NCBI RefSeq assembly: GCF_018449515.1 | Contig: NZ_JAAVUQ010000020.1 | Location: 62,001 to 126,000 of the forward strand | Origin: Caballeronia sp. dw_19 | GTDB lineage: Bacteria > Pseudomonadota > Gammaproteobacteria > Burkholderiales > Burkholderiaceae | DNA: 64,000 nucleotides | Direction: 5' to 3' | Program-made: the position numbers and the translations under genes | Notes under the pieces: model-generated | What the model saw: the letters and a program-made list of their open reading frames with translations, nothing else | Databases searched by the model: none | Told to the model about the DNA's origin: nothing | Shown: positions 9,153-17,627 of the stretch, piece after piece | Layout of the letters: every line of letters begins with the position of its first letter | Position numbering within the stretch: position 1 is the stretch's first letter

Positions 9153-9266
9153 ATTCGCGACTTTCTTTCCGGTGCCTCGCGCCATGCCGGTATCGACGCG
9201 AAACTTTGACCGACACGGGGAATGTGCCCACGGCTTGACGTCCTAACAACGAGCGCGCGAGAAACG

Positions 9267-10139
9267 ATGGCTAACAGGATCGGAATATCGGGTTGGCGCT
9301 ACGAGGGATGGCGCGGCGTGTTCTACCCCAAGGGCCTTCAACAGGCTCGCGAACTGGAATTCGCTTCTCGTGCGGTAGATACGATAGAAATCAACGGTTC
9401 GCATTATTCCCTCCAAACGATCGGCAGTTACGAGTCGTGGTATGCGGCAACGCCGGCTCATTTTGTGTTCAGCGTAAAGGGTCCGCGTTATCTGACCCAT
9501 ATGCTCCGATTCCGGGACGACTCAGTGCGGCCGGCCATCGCGAATTTTTTCGCCTCTGGCGTCCTCGCGCTTAAAGAGAAGCTTGGACCTTTTCTCTGGC
9601 AGTTCCCGCCTAACTATTCTTTTGAGCCGGTGCGCCTGGACCGGTTTCTGGCGCTGCTGCCGCATGACACTCGCGAAGCTGCCGCTCTGGCGAGCCAGCA
9701 TGACACCCGGGTAAAGCAGCCGTGGTTTGACATCAGGCGCCAGCACCGTCTCAGACACGCGATCGAGATCAGGCACCCGAGTTTCGCAAGCCCGGACTTT
9801 ATAAAAACGCTGCGCGAACATCGCGTTGCGCTTGTGATTTCAGACTCGGTGGCAGGGTGGCCTTATGCCGAAGATCTGACGGCTGACTTCGTGTATATGC
9901 GCCTTCATGGCACTGAGACGCTGTACGGCGGAGCCTATACCGATGAAGGGCTCGACCATTGGGCAAGTCGGATCCGGAGTTGGTCCGCGGGAAGCGCACC
10001 TCCGGATGCGAAGCTTTTCTCGCCGGCACGCGCCCGTCCAGGAAAAATTGATGATGTGTTCTGCTACTTCGACAACGACAAAAAGGTTCGGGCGCCATTT
10101 GATGCCCAACGATTGATGACGCGTTTATCGGACGCGTGA
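9267..10139 (+). CDS. DUF72 domain protein (YecE-like)
   Basis: 290 residues, a TIM-barrel-like protein of the DUF72/YecE family, whose molecular function is not established. Typical family elements are the opening IGISGWRYEGWRGVFYP, TIEINGSHYSL, FVFSVKGPRYLTH, LGPFLWQFPP and FVYMRLHG, ending with CYFDNDKKVRAPFDAQRL. Length is normal. The start at 9267 follows GCGAGAAACG, a modest ribosome site; the frame is open further upstream without one. It follows the SDR by 114 bases and may share its transcript. Confidence 0.9.
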   Translation: MANRIGISGWRYEGWRGVFYPKGLQQARELEFASRAVDTIEINGSHYSLQTIGSYESWYAATPAHFVFSVKGPRYLTHMLRFRDDSVRPAIANFFASGVLALKEKLGPFLWQFPPNYSFEPVRLDRFLALLPHDTREAAALASQHDTRVKQPWFDIRRQHRLRHAIEIRHPSFASPDFIKTLREHRVALVISDSVAGWPYAEDLTADFVYMRLHGTETLYGGAYTDEGLDHWASRIRSWSAGSAPPDAKLFSPARARPGKIDDVFCYFDNDKKVRAPFDAQRLMTRLSDA

Positions 10140-10318
10140 AGCATCTTGATCTGCACTCGTCCCGCTTGCCGCTCGAACGCCGATAGTTGTCCGTAGATCG
10201 CTTAGGCATGGAAATTGCCAATTCATGTGGGTATTCGTAGCAATAGCCCACCTACATTTTTACCGACGCCTCGTTGCGTCTCAACGCCTACATTGAGACC
10301 GCGGTGCGAACAGTCGCG

Positions 10319-13300
10319 ATGACAAACGATAAAACGCCAAACGAGACGCCTGCTCCCGAATCCAAACAGCTTTCGGCAACAAGCTCGCTGGATTTTCCGG
10401 TGGTGGGCATCGGCGCCTCGGCCGGTGGCATCCAGACCTTGCTTCGTCTGTTTGAAAACACGCCTGGCGATGCCGGCATGGCGTTCGTCATCGTCTTGCA
10501 TTTGTCCTCGAAACACGAGAGCGTCGCGGATCAGGTCCTGCAACGTGCAACGAAGATGCGCGTCATTCAGGTGACGACGCCCACGCGAATCGAAAAGAAC
10601 TGCGTCTACCTCATCTCGCCGTCGAACAACTTGTCCATGGAAGACGGACATTTGCGTGTCACGCATGTTGATCGCCTACCCGGTCGGCCCGTCACGATTG
10701 ACCTGTTCTTTCGGAGTCTGGCCGAGGCGCACGGCGAACGGGCCATCAGCATCATCCTTTCCGGGTCCGGAAGTGATGGATCGGTTGGCATCGGTCGTAT
10801 CAAGGAGCTGGCTGGAATCACGATCGCGCAGAGCCCCGAGGACGCCGAATACGAGGACATGCCTCGCAATGCGATTGCGACCGGCATGGTGGACATCGTG
10901 CTGCCGATCGTTGACATCCCGCAAAAATTGATCGAATTGTGGGCCAACATGCGCGCTATCGAGGTGCCACGATCTGGTCAGGAACAACCCGTTGCTCCCG
11001 CCGTTGTCGGAGAGCACATCGTTTCGCCTGCCGAGCGCGCGCTTCATTCGATATTAATGACCCTGCATACCCGCACCGGTCACGATTTTCATCACTATAA
11101 GCGCGCGACCGTCCTGCGGCGTATCGAACGGCGGTTGCAAGTCAATGCACTGCCCAGCCTCCCGTTGTACGAGCGATTCCTGAGTTCGCATCCCGAGGAA
11201 ACGTCACCGCTACTCAAGGACATGTTAATTGGCGTTACCAACTTTTTCCGTGATCGCGAAGCATTCGAAGCGGTCGAGCGTGAGGTAATCCCGAAGATCG
11301 TTACCGAGCGGAACTCGCTCGACGATCCGGTGCGCGTGTGGGTGCCCGGTTGTTCCACCGGAGAAGAGGTTTACTCGCTCGCGATGTTGCTATGTGAACG
11401 CCAGCCGGAAGGGAACGAGCTGCCGGCGATTCACTTGTTCGCGACCGACATTGACCAGCACGCTATCGAAATCGCCCGGGCAGGTAACTATCCTGAATCA
11501 ATCCTGACGGACGTGCCGCCCACCCGTTTGAACCGATTTTTCAACCACGCCGGCAGTCGCTATGTGATCGACAAGTCGGTACGCGAAAAGGTGCTTTTTG
11601 CCCCTCACAATATCCTGCGCGATCCGCCGTTCTCGCAGGTGGACTTCGTGTCTTGTCGCAATCTGCTGATTTATCTGGATCGCGCGATTCAGCGGGAAAT
11701 TTTTCAGACATTCCACTTTGCGCTGAAGCCGGGTGGCTTTTTGTTCTTGGGAAGCTCGGAATCGGCCGAAGTTGCAGACGATCTATTCATAGCGATCGAC
11801 AAAAAGAACCGGATCTATCAAGCGAAGATCCTGACTTCGCGCCCGCGTGCGTCTGCTGCGTCATTCCCCCGGCTGGCGGCGGGGCCGGCATACCTCAGCA
11901 TCGCGGCGCGACCCGTTACTGAACGGCCACGCCTGGAGACCGCCGACTTGCATCGCCGGGCGATTGAACACGGTGCGCCTCCCAGTGTAATTGTGGATCG
12001 CGACGCAGATGTCGTGCATATGTCTGGTCAGGTCGGGCAGTTTTTTCACTATCCAGGTGGCGAGCCATCACACAACCTTCTCACGCTGATCCATCCTGAC
12101 TTGCGGCTCGAACTGCGCACGGCGCTGTTTCAGGCGACACAAAAAGGCATCGACGTCGACACGCGGCCGGTGCGTTTGTCCGGCGGTGAGACGGCCACGC
12201 GAATCAGGATGAAGGTGCATCCGTACCACGATCAGGCAAGCGGCGTGGACATCCTGCTAATTTCGTTTAGTGAACTGGAAGACGTCGCACGGCACGAAGG
12301 GAGTGCAAATGACGAAAGCAGCTCCGCTGCGAACGATCCGGTTATGGCGCAGCTTGAAGCAGAGTTGCATCTCGCGAAAGAGAACCTGCAGTCGTCCATT
12401 GAACAGTCGAACGTATCGACCGAGGAGTTGAAAGCATCCAACGAAGAGCTGCAAGCCATCGTTGAAGAACTCCGGTCGGCTACCGAAGAGCTCGAAACGA
12501 GCAAGGAAGAGCTTCACTCGGTCAATGAAGAACTGGTGACGGTCAATGTCGAGCTGGAATCGAAGGTGGAGGAGACGGCCAAGGCGAACGATGACCTGGA
12601 GAACCTCATTGCCTCAACGGATATCGCGACTGTTTTTGTAGACCGGGCGATGCGCATTAAACGCTATACCGCGCCCGCAGTCGGCTTGTTCAATCTGATC
12701 AAGTCCGACGTCGGCCGCCCATTGCTCGATCTTACGCATCGCGTGAAATATCCCGAACTGGCCAACGATGCTGCCGCTGTCTTTGGCACCCTGCAGATGA
12801 TCGAGCGAGAGGTCGAAACGGGCGATGGCCATTGGTTTCTGGCTCGTTTGCTGCCGTATCGCACTGCTGACCACCACATCGACGGCGCTGTGCTTACGCT
12901 GATCGATGTCACGTCTCAACGACAAGCGCAACTGGAGGCGCGCACAAGTGACGACCGGCTGAAGCTTGCGGCGCTGACGACCGACGATTACGGGATCATC
13001 GTCCAGGACATGGACGGCGTGATTGTTAGCTGGAACAAGGGTGCGGAACGCATATTCGGATACAAGGAAGCGGAAGCGAAGGGCAACTCCATCGATATGA
13101 TTTTCTTGCCCGAAGATCGGGGGGACGGTATTGCTCAAGCTGAGCGAGCGCAAGCGGCCGGCGTCGGGCGCGCGGAAGACGAACGGTGGTACCTGCGGCA
13201 TGATGGCTCGCAAGCCTACTGCAGCGGCGTTATGACATTCATTGATGCAGCCGGCTTTAAGGGTTACGCGAAGATCGTTCGCGACGTCACGGATCAGAAA

Positions 13301-14488
13301 GGGATTGAAAGCCAGCAGCAGTTACAGTTGACGCTTGAGCGCGAAGTGCGCCTTCAGGCGGAGGCCGCCAACCGTTTGAAGGACGAGTTCTTTGCCGTGT
13401 TGTCGCACGAACTAAAGAACCCGCTCAATCTGATTCACGTGAAAGCGGAGTTGCTCACCCGCACGCCCGAGGCAAGAGGTATCGCAGTCGTTCAAGAGGC
13501 GGCCGAAGCTATCCAGCGCTCGGTCGTCGGCCAGGCGAAAATCATCGACGATCTGCTCGACTTGTCGCGCGCCCGCACCGGCAAGCTGGCGTTGCAGCGG
13601 GGACCGGTCGACGTTTCGGTCGCAGTGCAATCGGTGGTCGAGGCGAGCGCGGCCGATGCGGCAATAAACGGCATTGCCCTATCGACGTCTGGCGTGAGCG
13701 TCCCCGTTGTCATCCGGGCCGACGCGGTCCGGCTCGAGCAGATGCTTTGGAATCTCGTGCGTAATGCACTGAAGTTCACGCCGCGCGGGGGACGTATTGG
13801 GATCACGCTCTTGCGCGATGAGGATTTCATCTGCATCGAAGTTGCAGACACGGGGCAGGGCATTGCGCCGGATTTCCTGCCGAGAATATTTGACATGTTC
13901 AGCCAGGCTGAAGCGGCAGGAAGACGTGATCGTGGAGGATTGGGAATCGGGCTCTCGCTGGTCCAGCAAATAGCGGAGATGCATGGTGGACGCATCGAGG
14001 CCGAGTCCGCGGGCTTGGGAAAGGGCGCTCGTTTTCGTCTCTGGTTACCGGAAAGCCCCGTTTCGCGAGGGTTGAACCATCCGGGTGAGCCACTCGATTC
14101 GAGTGCTCTCATGGGGCTGAAAGTCCTGTTGGTCGACGACTCGCTGGAAGCGCTCGAAGCGTTTCGCACGCTTCTCGAACTTGAGGGCGCGCACGTGCAG
14201 GCGGAGGCGACCGCGAAGCAGGCCCTTGCGGCGGCAACCAGCAACGACTTCGATTTGATTCTGTCGGACATCGGAATGCCGGAAATGGACGGCTACGAAT
14301 TAATTGAAGCCTTGCGAAAACTGCCACGGATGGTCGCGGTGCCCGCGATCGCACTCACCGGGTTTGGACGTGCTCAGGATGCTGCGAAAGCGCTGCGTGC
14401 CGGGTTTAATGCTCATCTCGCGAAGCCTGTATCGCTACCGGTTTTGCTTAGTGCCATCGATCGAATAAAAGGGCCGAAACTTGGGTAG
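10319..14488 (+). CDS. CheB-CheR-PAS hybrid sensor histidine kinase with receiver domain
   Basis: A 1,389-residue fusion of chemotaxis-adaptation and two-component modules. Order: CheB methylesterase (about 20-210; GIGASAGG, LHLSSKHES and SGSGSDG contain the Ser-His-Asp triad), CheR methyltransferase (about 240-510; HYKRATVLRRIERRL and SAM loop GCSTGEE), a Glu-rich coiled coil (about 675-760), two PAS domains (about 760-990; the second has SWNKGAERIFGY), HisKA (SHELKNPLN, His about 1031), HATPase (NALKFTPRGG, DTGQGI, GGLGIGLSL) and a C-terminal receiver (LLVDDS, phospho-Asp in LSDIGMPEMDG about 1317). No transmembrane segment is seen, so it is cytosolic. No chemoreceptor or chemotaxis gene is adjacent. 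The ATG at 10319 is preferred to an upstream TTG. Confidence 0.95.
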   Translation: MTNDKTPNETPAPESKQLSATSSLDFPVVGIGASAGGIQTLLRLFENTPGDAGMAFVIVLHLSSKHESVADQVLQRATKMRVIQVTTPTRIEKNCVYLISPSNNLSMEDGHLRVTHVDRLPGRPVTIDLFFRSLAEAHGERAISIILSGSGSDGSVGIGRIKELAGITIAQSPEDAEYEDMPRNAIATGMVDIVLPIVDIPQKLIELWANMRAIEVPRSGQEQPVAPAVVGEHIVSPAERALHSILMTLHTRTGHDFHHYKRATVLRRIERRLQVNALPSLPLYERFLSSHPEETSPLLKDMLIGVTNFFRDREAFEAVEREVIPKIVTERNSLDDPVRVWVPGCSTGEEVYSLAMLLCERQPEGNELPAIHLFATDIDQHAIEIARAGNYPESILTDVPPTRLNRFFNHAGSRYVIDKSVREKVLFAPHNILRDPPFSQVDFVSCRNLLIYLDRAIQREIFQTFHFALKPGGFLFLGSSESAEVADDLFIAIDKKNRIYQAKILTSRPRASAASFPRLAAGPAYLSIAARPVTERPRLETADLHRRAIEHGAPPSVIVDRDADVVHMSGQVGQFFHYPGGEPSHNLLTLIHPDLRLELRTALFQATQKGIDVDTRPVRLSGGETATRIRMKVHPYHDQASGVDILLISFSELEDVARHEGSANDESSSAANDPVMAQLEAELHLAKENLQSSIEQSNVSTEELKASNEELQAIVEELRSATEELETSKEELHSVNEELVTVNVELESKVEETAKANDDLENLIASTDIATVFVDRAMRIKRYTAPAVGLFNLIKSDVGRPLLDLTHRVKYPELANDAAAVFGTLQMIEREVETGDGHWFLARLLPYRTADHHIDGAVLTLIDVTSQRQAQLEARTSDDRLKLAALTTDDYGIIVQDMDGVIVSWNKGAERIFGYKEAEAKGNSIDMIFLPEDRGDGIAQAERAQAAGVGRAEDERWYLRHDGSQAYCSGVMTFIDAAGFKGYAKIVRDVTDQKGIESQQQLQLTLEREVRLQAEAANRLKDEFFAVLSHELKNPLNLIHVKAELLTRTPEARGIAVVQEAAEAIQRSVVGQAKIIDDLLDLSRARTGKLALQRGPVDVSVAVQSVVEASAADAAINGIALSTSGVSVPVVIRADAVRLEQMLWNLVRNALKFTPRGGRIGITLLRDEDFICIEVADTGQGIAPDFLPRIFDMFSQAEAAGRRDRGGLGIGLSLVQQIAEMHGGRIEAESAGLGKGARFRLWLPESPVSRGLNHPGEPLDSSALMGLKVLLVDDSLEALEAFRTLLELEGAHVQAEATAKQALAAATSNDFDLILSDIGMPEMDGYELIEALRKLPRMVAVPAIALTGFGRAQDAAKALRAGFNAHLAKPVSLPVLLSAIDRIKGPKLG

Positions 14489-14857
14489 TTGCGGCAAAGT
14501 TTCGACTTCCGCACCTCACCGCATGGTCCATGTCGCGGGTGTCGCTGGAGTGTCCAAAATAACGGTTTCGCGCGTGCTCGCCTGGTTTGCGCGCGGGGGA
14601 TTAGTCGCGCCTCGAACCATGATTGCGTTCTGTTTGGGTTTCTGATATCGGTCGACCTTGTCAGGCGGGTTGAGCCGCGAGCATGGCTTCCATTTTTACA
14701 GAATCCATATTTGAATCGCAGGACCAAAACGGTTCGAATTGCTAAATTATTGGCGAGTACCGATGCAGTCTCTCGAGGCTTAAACGTGCAGCGAAGCTTT
14801 GAAGTCACCGGGTCGATCAATGTGCATTCGCTTGGCGAGCGATGAACCCAATCTTGC
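14489..14857. other. Intergenic with regulator remnant
   Basis: 369 bases between the hybrid kinase and the D15-type gene. The first part holds a LacI-type helix-turn-helix remnant, listed separately. The AT-richer part at about 14690-14760 probably carries the promoter of the downstream gene. Confidence 0.5.
14523..14645 (+). pseudogene. LacI-family DNA-binding domain remnant
   Basis: A 40-codon open frame begins MVHVAGVAGVSKITVSRVLA. It matches the LacI/GalR helix-turn-helix plan (x-V-A-x-x-A-G-V-S-x-x-T-V-S-R-V-L) across the whole recognition unit, then loses similarity and stops with TGA at 14643-14645. A full LacI regulator needs about 330 residues, and no continuation was found in other frames downstream. 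It is best read as the decayed 5' end of a lost regulator gene. The usual upstream residues of the first helix are only partly kept. Confidence 0.6.
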
Positions 14858-16039
14858 ATGACGGAATTCGTGTTAATGAAATTATGCAAGCGGGATTTAA
14901 GCGCTGTCCTTGAATTACGACAAAGGATAAGGCCGTTAATGGGCTGCCTTGTGCTCACTGCATCACTCACCGGCGTTGCGTCTGCCGAAGGCAAATTCAC
15001 GGACGCTGAAGACGGCATGTTCGACTTGAGCGATATGTTGTTGTCACATCGCGGAGTCCTGCCGGTACCCACTATTGTCACGGAACCTGCGGTTGGATAT
15101 GGGCTCGGCCTTGGGCTGCTTTACTTCACCATGCCCAAGCGTGATCCGGATGCCCCTCAGAGCGAGGTCAAGAGCTCAGCGCCTCCCAATATCACGGGCT
15201 TGGGCGGCTTCGCGACAGGCACGCATAGCTGGGGTGTAGGGCTGATGCATTTTCACACCTGGGACGACGACCGGATTCGCTACCTCGGCATTGTGGGAAA
15301 GATCAATCTGCATCTGAATTACTACGGTTCGGACGGCGGATCGCATGCGTATCAGCTAAGTGGCGTGGCGGTTGTTCAGCAGCTCTTGTTCCGCTTGGGC
15401 GATAGTCCGTGGTACGTTGGCCCTCGCTATACGTTCCTGGATTCCAACACGCGGTTCGGCGCCATGCTGCCGAATGGACTGCTCGATTTCAAGAACGAGC
15501 AACGCGTCGCAAAGGGCGGTGTCGTCATTGACTACGACACCCGCGACAATTTCTTTTTCCCGGGCAAGGGAACCTATGCCGAGCTTGAAGCGGAAATTGC
15601 CAGAGGTGGGCTAGGCAGCTCTTCAAATTTCCAGATGGAGACAGCAAAGGGTTATCACTGGATACCCCTCGCTCCGTCATGGGTCCTCGGTGTGCGGGCC
15701 GACACCGGATTTTCGCAAGGCAATATCCCGTTCTTTGCGCAGCCTTACGTCTCGCTACGAGGCGTGTCTGACGCGAAGTATCAAGACCGGAATCAACTGA
15801 CGAGTGAAGTCGAGCTCAGGTGGAATGTCGCGCCGCGCTGGTATGTGCTCGGTTTTGGCGGCGCCGGCAAAGCGTACGGCGAGCTTCACTCACTTTCAGA
15901 TGCGCCGACAGCCTATGGTTTCGGCACTGGTTTTCGCTACCTGATCGCCCGCAAGCTGGGTTTGACGATGGGTATCGATATTGCACGCGGCCCCGGCCAG
16001 AACGCGTTCTACGTTCAAGTCGGCAGTGCCTGGCGCTAA
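14858..16039 (+). CDS. BamA/TamA-type surface antigen (D15) family outer-membrane protein
   Basis: 393 residues with a signal peptide (MGCLVLTASLTGVASA, residues 28-43 from this start) and a C-terminal beta-barrel typical of the bacterial surface antigen/Omp85 family without POTRA repeats. Barrel-like alternation runs from EPAVGYGLGLGLLYF to the end, with GGVVIDYDTRDNFFFPGKGTY and a final FYVQVGSAWR whose last residues fit a barrel strand end. The substrate or partner is unknown; POTRA-less D15 proteins are often near other outer-membrane genes, as here. The exact start is uncertain: ATGs occur at 14858, 14876 and 14939, none with a strong ribosome site. Confidence 0.82.
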   Translation: MTEFVLMKLCKRDLSAVLELRQRIRPLMGCLVLTASLTGVASAEGKFTDAEDGMFDLSDMLLSHRGVLPVPTIVTEPAVGYGLGLGLLYFTMPKRDPDAPQSEVKSSAPPNITGLGGFATGTHSWGVGLMHFHTWDDDRIRYLGIVGKINLHLNYYGSDGGSHAYQLSGVAVVQQLLFRLGDSPWYVGPRYTFLDSNTRFGAMLPNGLLDFKNEQRVAKGGVVIDYDTRDNFFFPGKGTYAELEAEIARGGLGSSSNFQMETAKGYHWIPLAPSWVLGVRADTGFSQGNIPFFAQPYVSLRGVSDAKYQDRNQLTSEVELRWNVAPRWYVLGFGGAGKAYGELHSLSDAPTAYGFGTGFRYLIARKLGLTMGIDIARGPGQNAFYVQVGSAWR

Positions 16040-16084
16040 GACTTGAACCTGAATTCAAGCCACCCCCGTTCCAATGGCCGGCCA

Positions 16085-16906
16085 ATGAAAAACCACTCGA
16101 TCCAAGCATGCCTGCACGTCGTTTTGCTGGCAACGTGCTGTCTGATCACTCGGGAAAGCCGGGCAGCGTCCATTGACCTTCCCGGCGCGCTTCCCAGCAT
16201 GGTCGGCGGTGGCCTTGGGTCTACAACGGACTATGCAGGGGCCAAGGACCGTTTTATCGGCGCTGTGCCGGGCGTGCGTTATGTGACTGATGGCGGGCAG
16301 CTGTTCGAGCTATACGGGCCCTATGCCCAGTTCGATCTTGGTGGGCTGACAGGACTGCAATACGGCCCCGCCGTGGAGCTTCGCCTGGGACGAAGTCATG
16401 TTGACGATCCGGTCGTTTCCCAGATCCACGACGTGAACACGACCGTGGAAGCGGGCGGTTTTGTGGGCTATGAATACGATAATCAAGGCGCGTTCCCGTA
16501 TCGCCTGCGGGGTTCCGTGACGGTGGTGACCAACGCGGGCATTGTTTATACGGGAGCGCGTGTGTCGATGAACGGAAGCCTCTGGTTGCCCGTGCAGCGG
16601 CGCATTTTCGTAGGTGCAGGGGTGGGCGCGAGCTGGGTCAGCCAGGGATTTAACCAGGTGTACTACGGCGTCACGGAAGAGGACTCCGCGCGCAGCGGCC
16701 TGCCCGCTTTCACTCCTTCCGGTGGGCTTGAACAGATGACCGGGTGGCTTGCCGCGATCTACCAGATCGACAAACACTGGTTCGGCGGAGCAATGATTTA
16801 CTACCAGCGGTTATCCGGCTCGGCGGCTGACAGTCCTATCGTCACGCAGCGCGGAAACCGGAATCAAATCACTTACGGCGTTGGAGTCGCCTACGCGTTC
16901 AAGTGA
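16085..16906 (+). CDS. MipA/OmpV family outer-membrane protein
   Basis: 273 residues, MipA/OmpV family. A signal peptide (MKNHSIQACLHVVLLATCCL...RAAS) precedes a 12-strand-type barrel with GGGLGSTTDYAGAKDRF, YGPAVELRLGR and a terminal strand YGVGVAYAFK ending in an aromatic-Lys pair. MipA proteins in E. coli bridge murein synthase and hydrolase; most relatives are outer-membrane proteins of unknown role, sometimes induced by kanamycin or stress. It lies 45 bases after the D15-type gene on the same strand, so the two are probably one transcript. Confidence 0.9.
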   Translation: MKNHSIQACLHVVLLATCCLITRESRAASIDLPGALPSMVGGGLGSTTDYAGAKDRFIGAVPGVRYVTDGGQLFELYGPYAQFDLGGLTGLQYGPAVELRLGRSHVDDPVVSQIHDVNTTVEAGGFVGYEYDNQGAFPYRLRGSVTVVTNAGIVYTGARVSMNGSLWLPVQRRIFVGAGVGASWVSQGFNQVYYGVTEEDSARSGLPAFTPSGGLEQMTGWLAAIYQIDKHWFGGAMIYYQRLSGSAADSPIVTQRGNRNQITYGVGVAYAFK

Positions 16907-16921
16907 CATGCCGGACGGAGG

Positions 16922-17506
16922 CTAAAACCTTCCTTCGACAATTTCGCAATTGGACGGCATGTCCACGCATCGAGCGGCGTCATCCATACTGATTTCGTTC
17001 AGGATGACCCGCACGGCCTGAAGCGTCCAGCCGTGCGTGACGACGAGCACGGTCTGCGGACTACTCAGCTTCAGGTCAGCGATCAGTGATTGAACGCGCG
17101 TGAGCATTCCCGTGAACGGTTCGCCGTCCGGCATGGCGGTAGTAGCCGGCGCGTGGGCAATGAATCGCTGGAAATCATCGCCAGGCTTTCCTTCAAATTC
17201 GGCGCCCACCCGGTTTTCGTTGGCTAGCCGATTAACGACTTGCGGAACGTTCAATACCTTATTGGCCAGCCATGCTGTTTGCCGCGCACGCAGAAATTCC
17301 GAGGTCACGATAAGCTCGATTTTCTCGTCCTTCAGGCGCTCGCCCAAGGCCCTGGCTTGCGCTTCTCCCTTCTCGGTCAGGTAAAAGCCGGTGCGGGGAT
17401 TACTGTTGCAAACGCCGCGAACGTTGCACGGATATTCGCCGTGGCGCGCGAAGATGATGCGTTTGGACGCGGTGCTGGGTTCGGACAGCCAGTTTATTTC
17501 GGACAT
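16922..17506 (-). CDS. Histidine phosphatase family protein
   Basis: Phosphoglycerate-mutase-like phosphatase, 194 residues. The RHG motif is in IIFARHGEYPCN near the N-terminus, the conserved Arg in SEFLRARQTAWL, and the second His in VLVVTHGWTLQAV. This is the usual two-His plan of a branch 1 phosphatase. The start is uncertain: ATG 17506 has no clear ribosome site, whereas an upstream TTG at 17551 is preceded by GAGGAAG and would add 15 residues. It converges on the OmpV gene with a 15-base gap. Its substrate is not predictable. Confidence 0.85.
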   Translation of the reverse strand: MSEINWLSEPSTASKRIIFARHGEYPCNVRGVCNSNPRTGFYLTEKGEAQARALGERLKDEKIELIVTSEFLRARQTAWLANKVLNVPQVVNRLANENRVGAEFEGKPGDDFQRFIAHAPATTAMPDGEPFTGMLTRVQSLIADLKLSSPQTVLVVTHGWTLQAVRVILNEISMDDAARCVDMPSNCEIVEGRF

Positions 17507-17627
17507 GTGGTGAAGAAGGACGGGGAGCTTGCCCCGATTGTACCAACCCAAGCTTCCTCGTCAGTTTGGTACCCGGCGTGACAAGCGAAGCGGACTAACC
17601 GGGGCCGCCTGCCGGCACTCGGCAATA

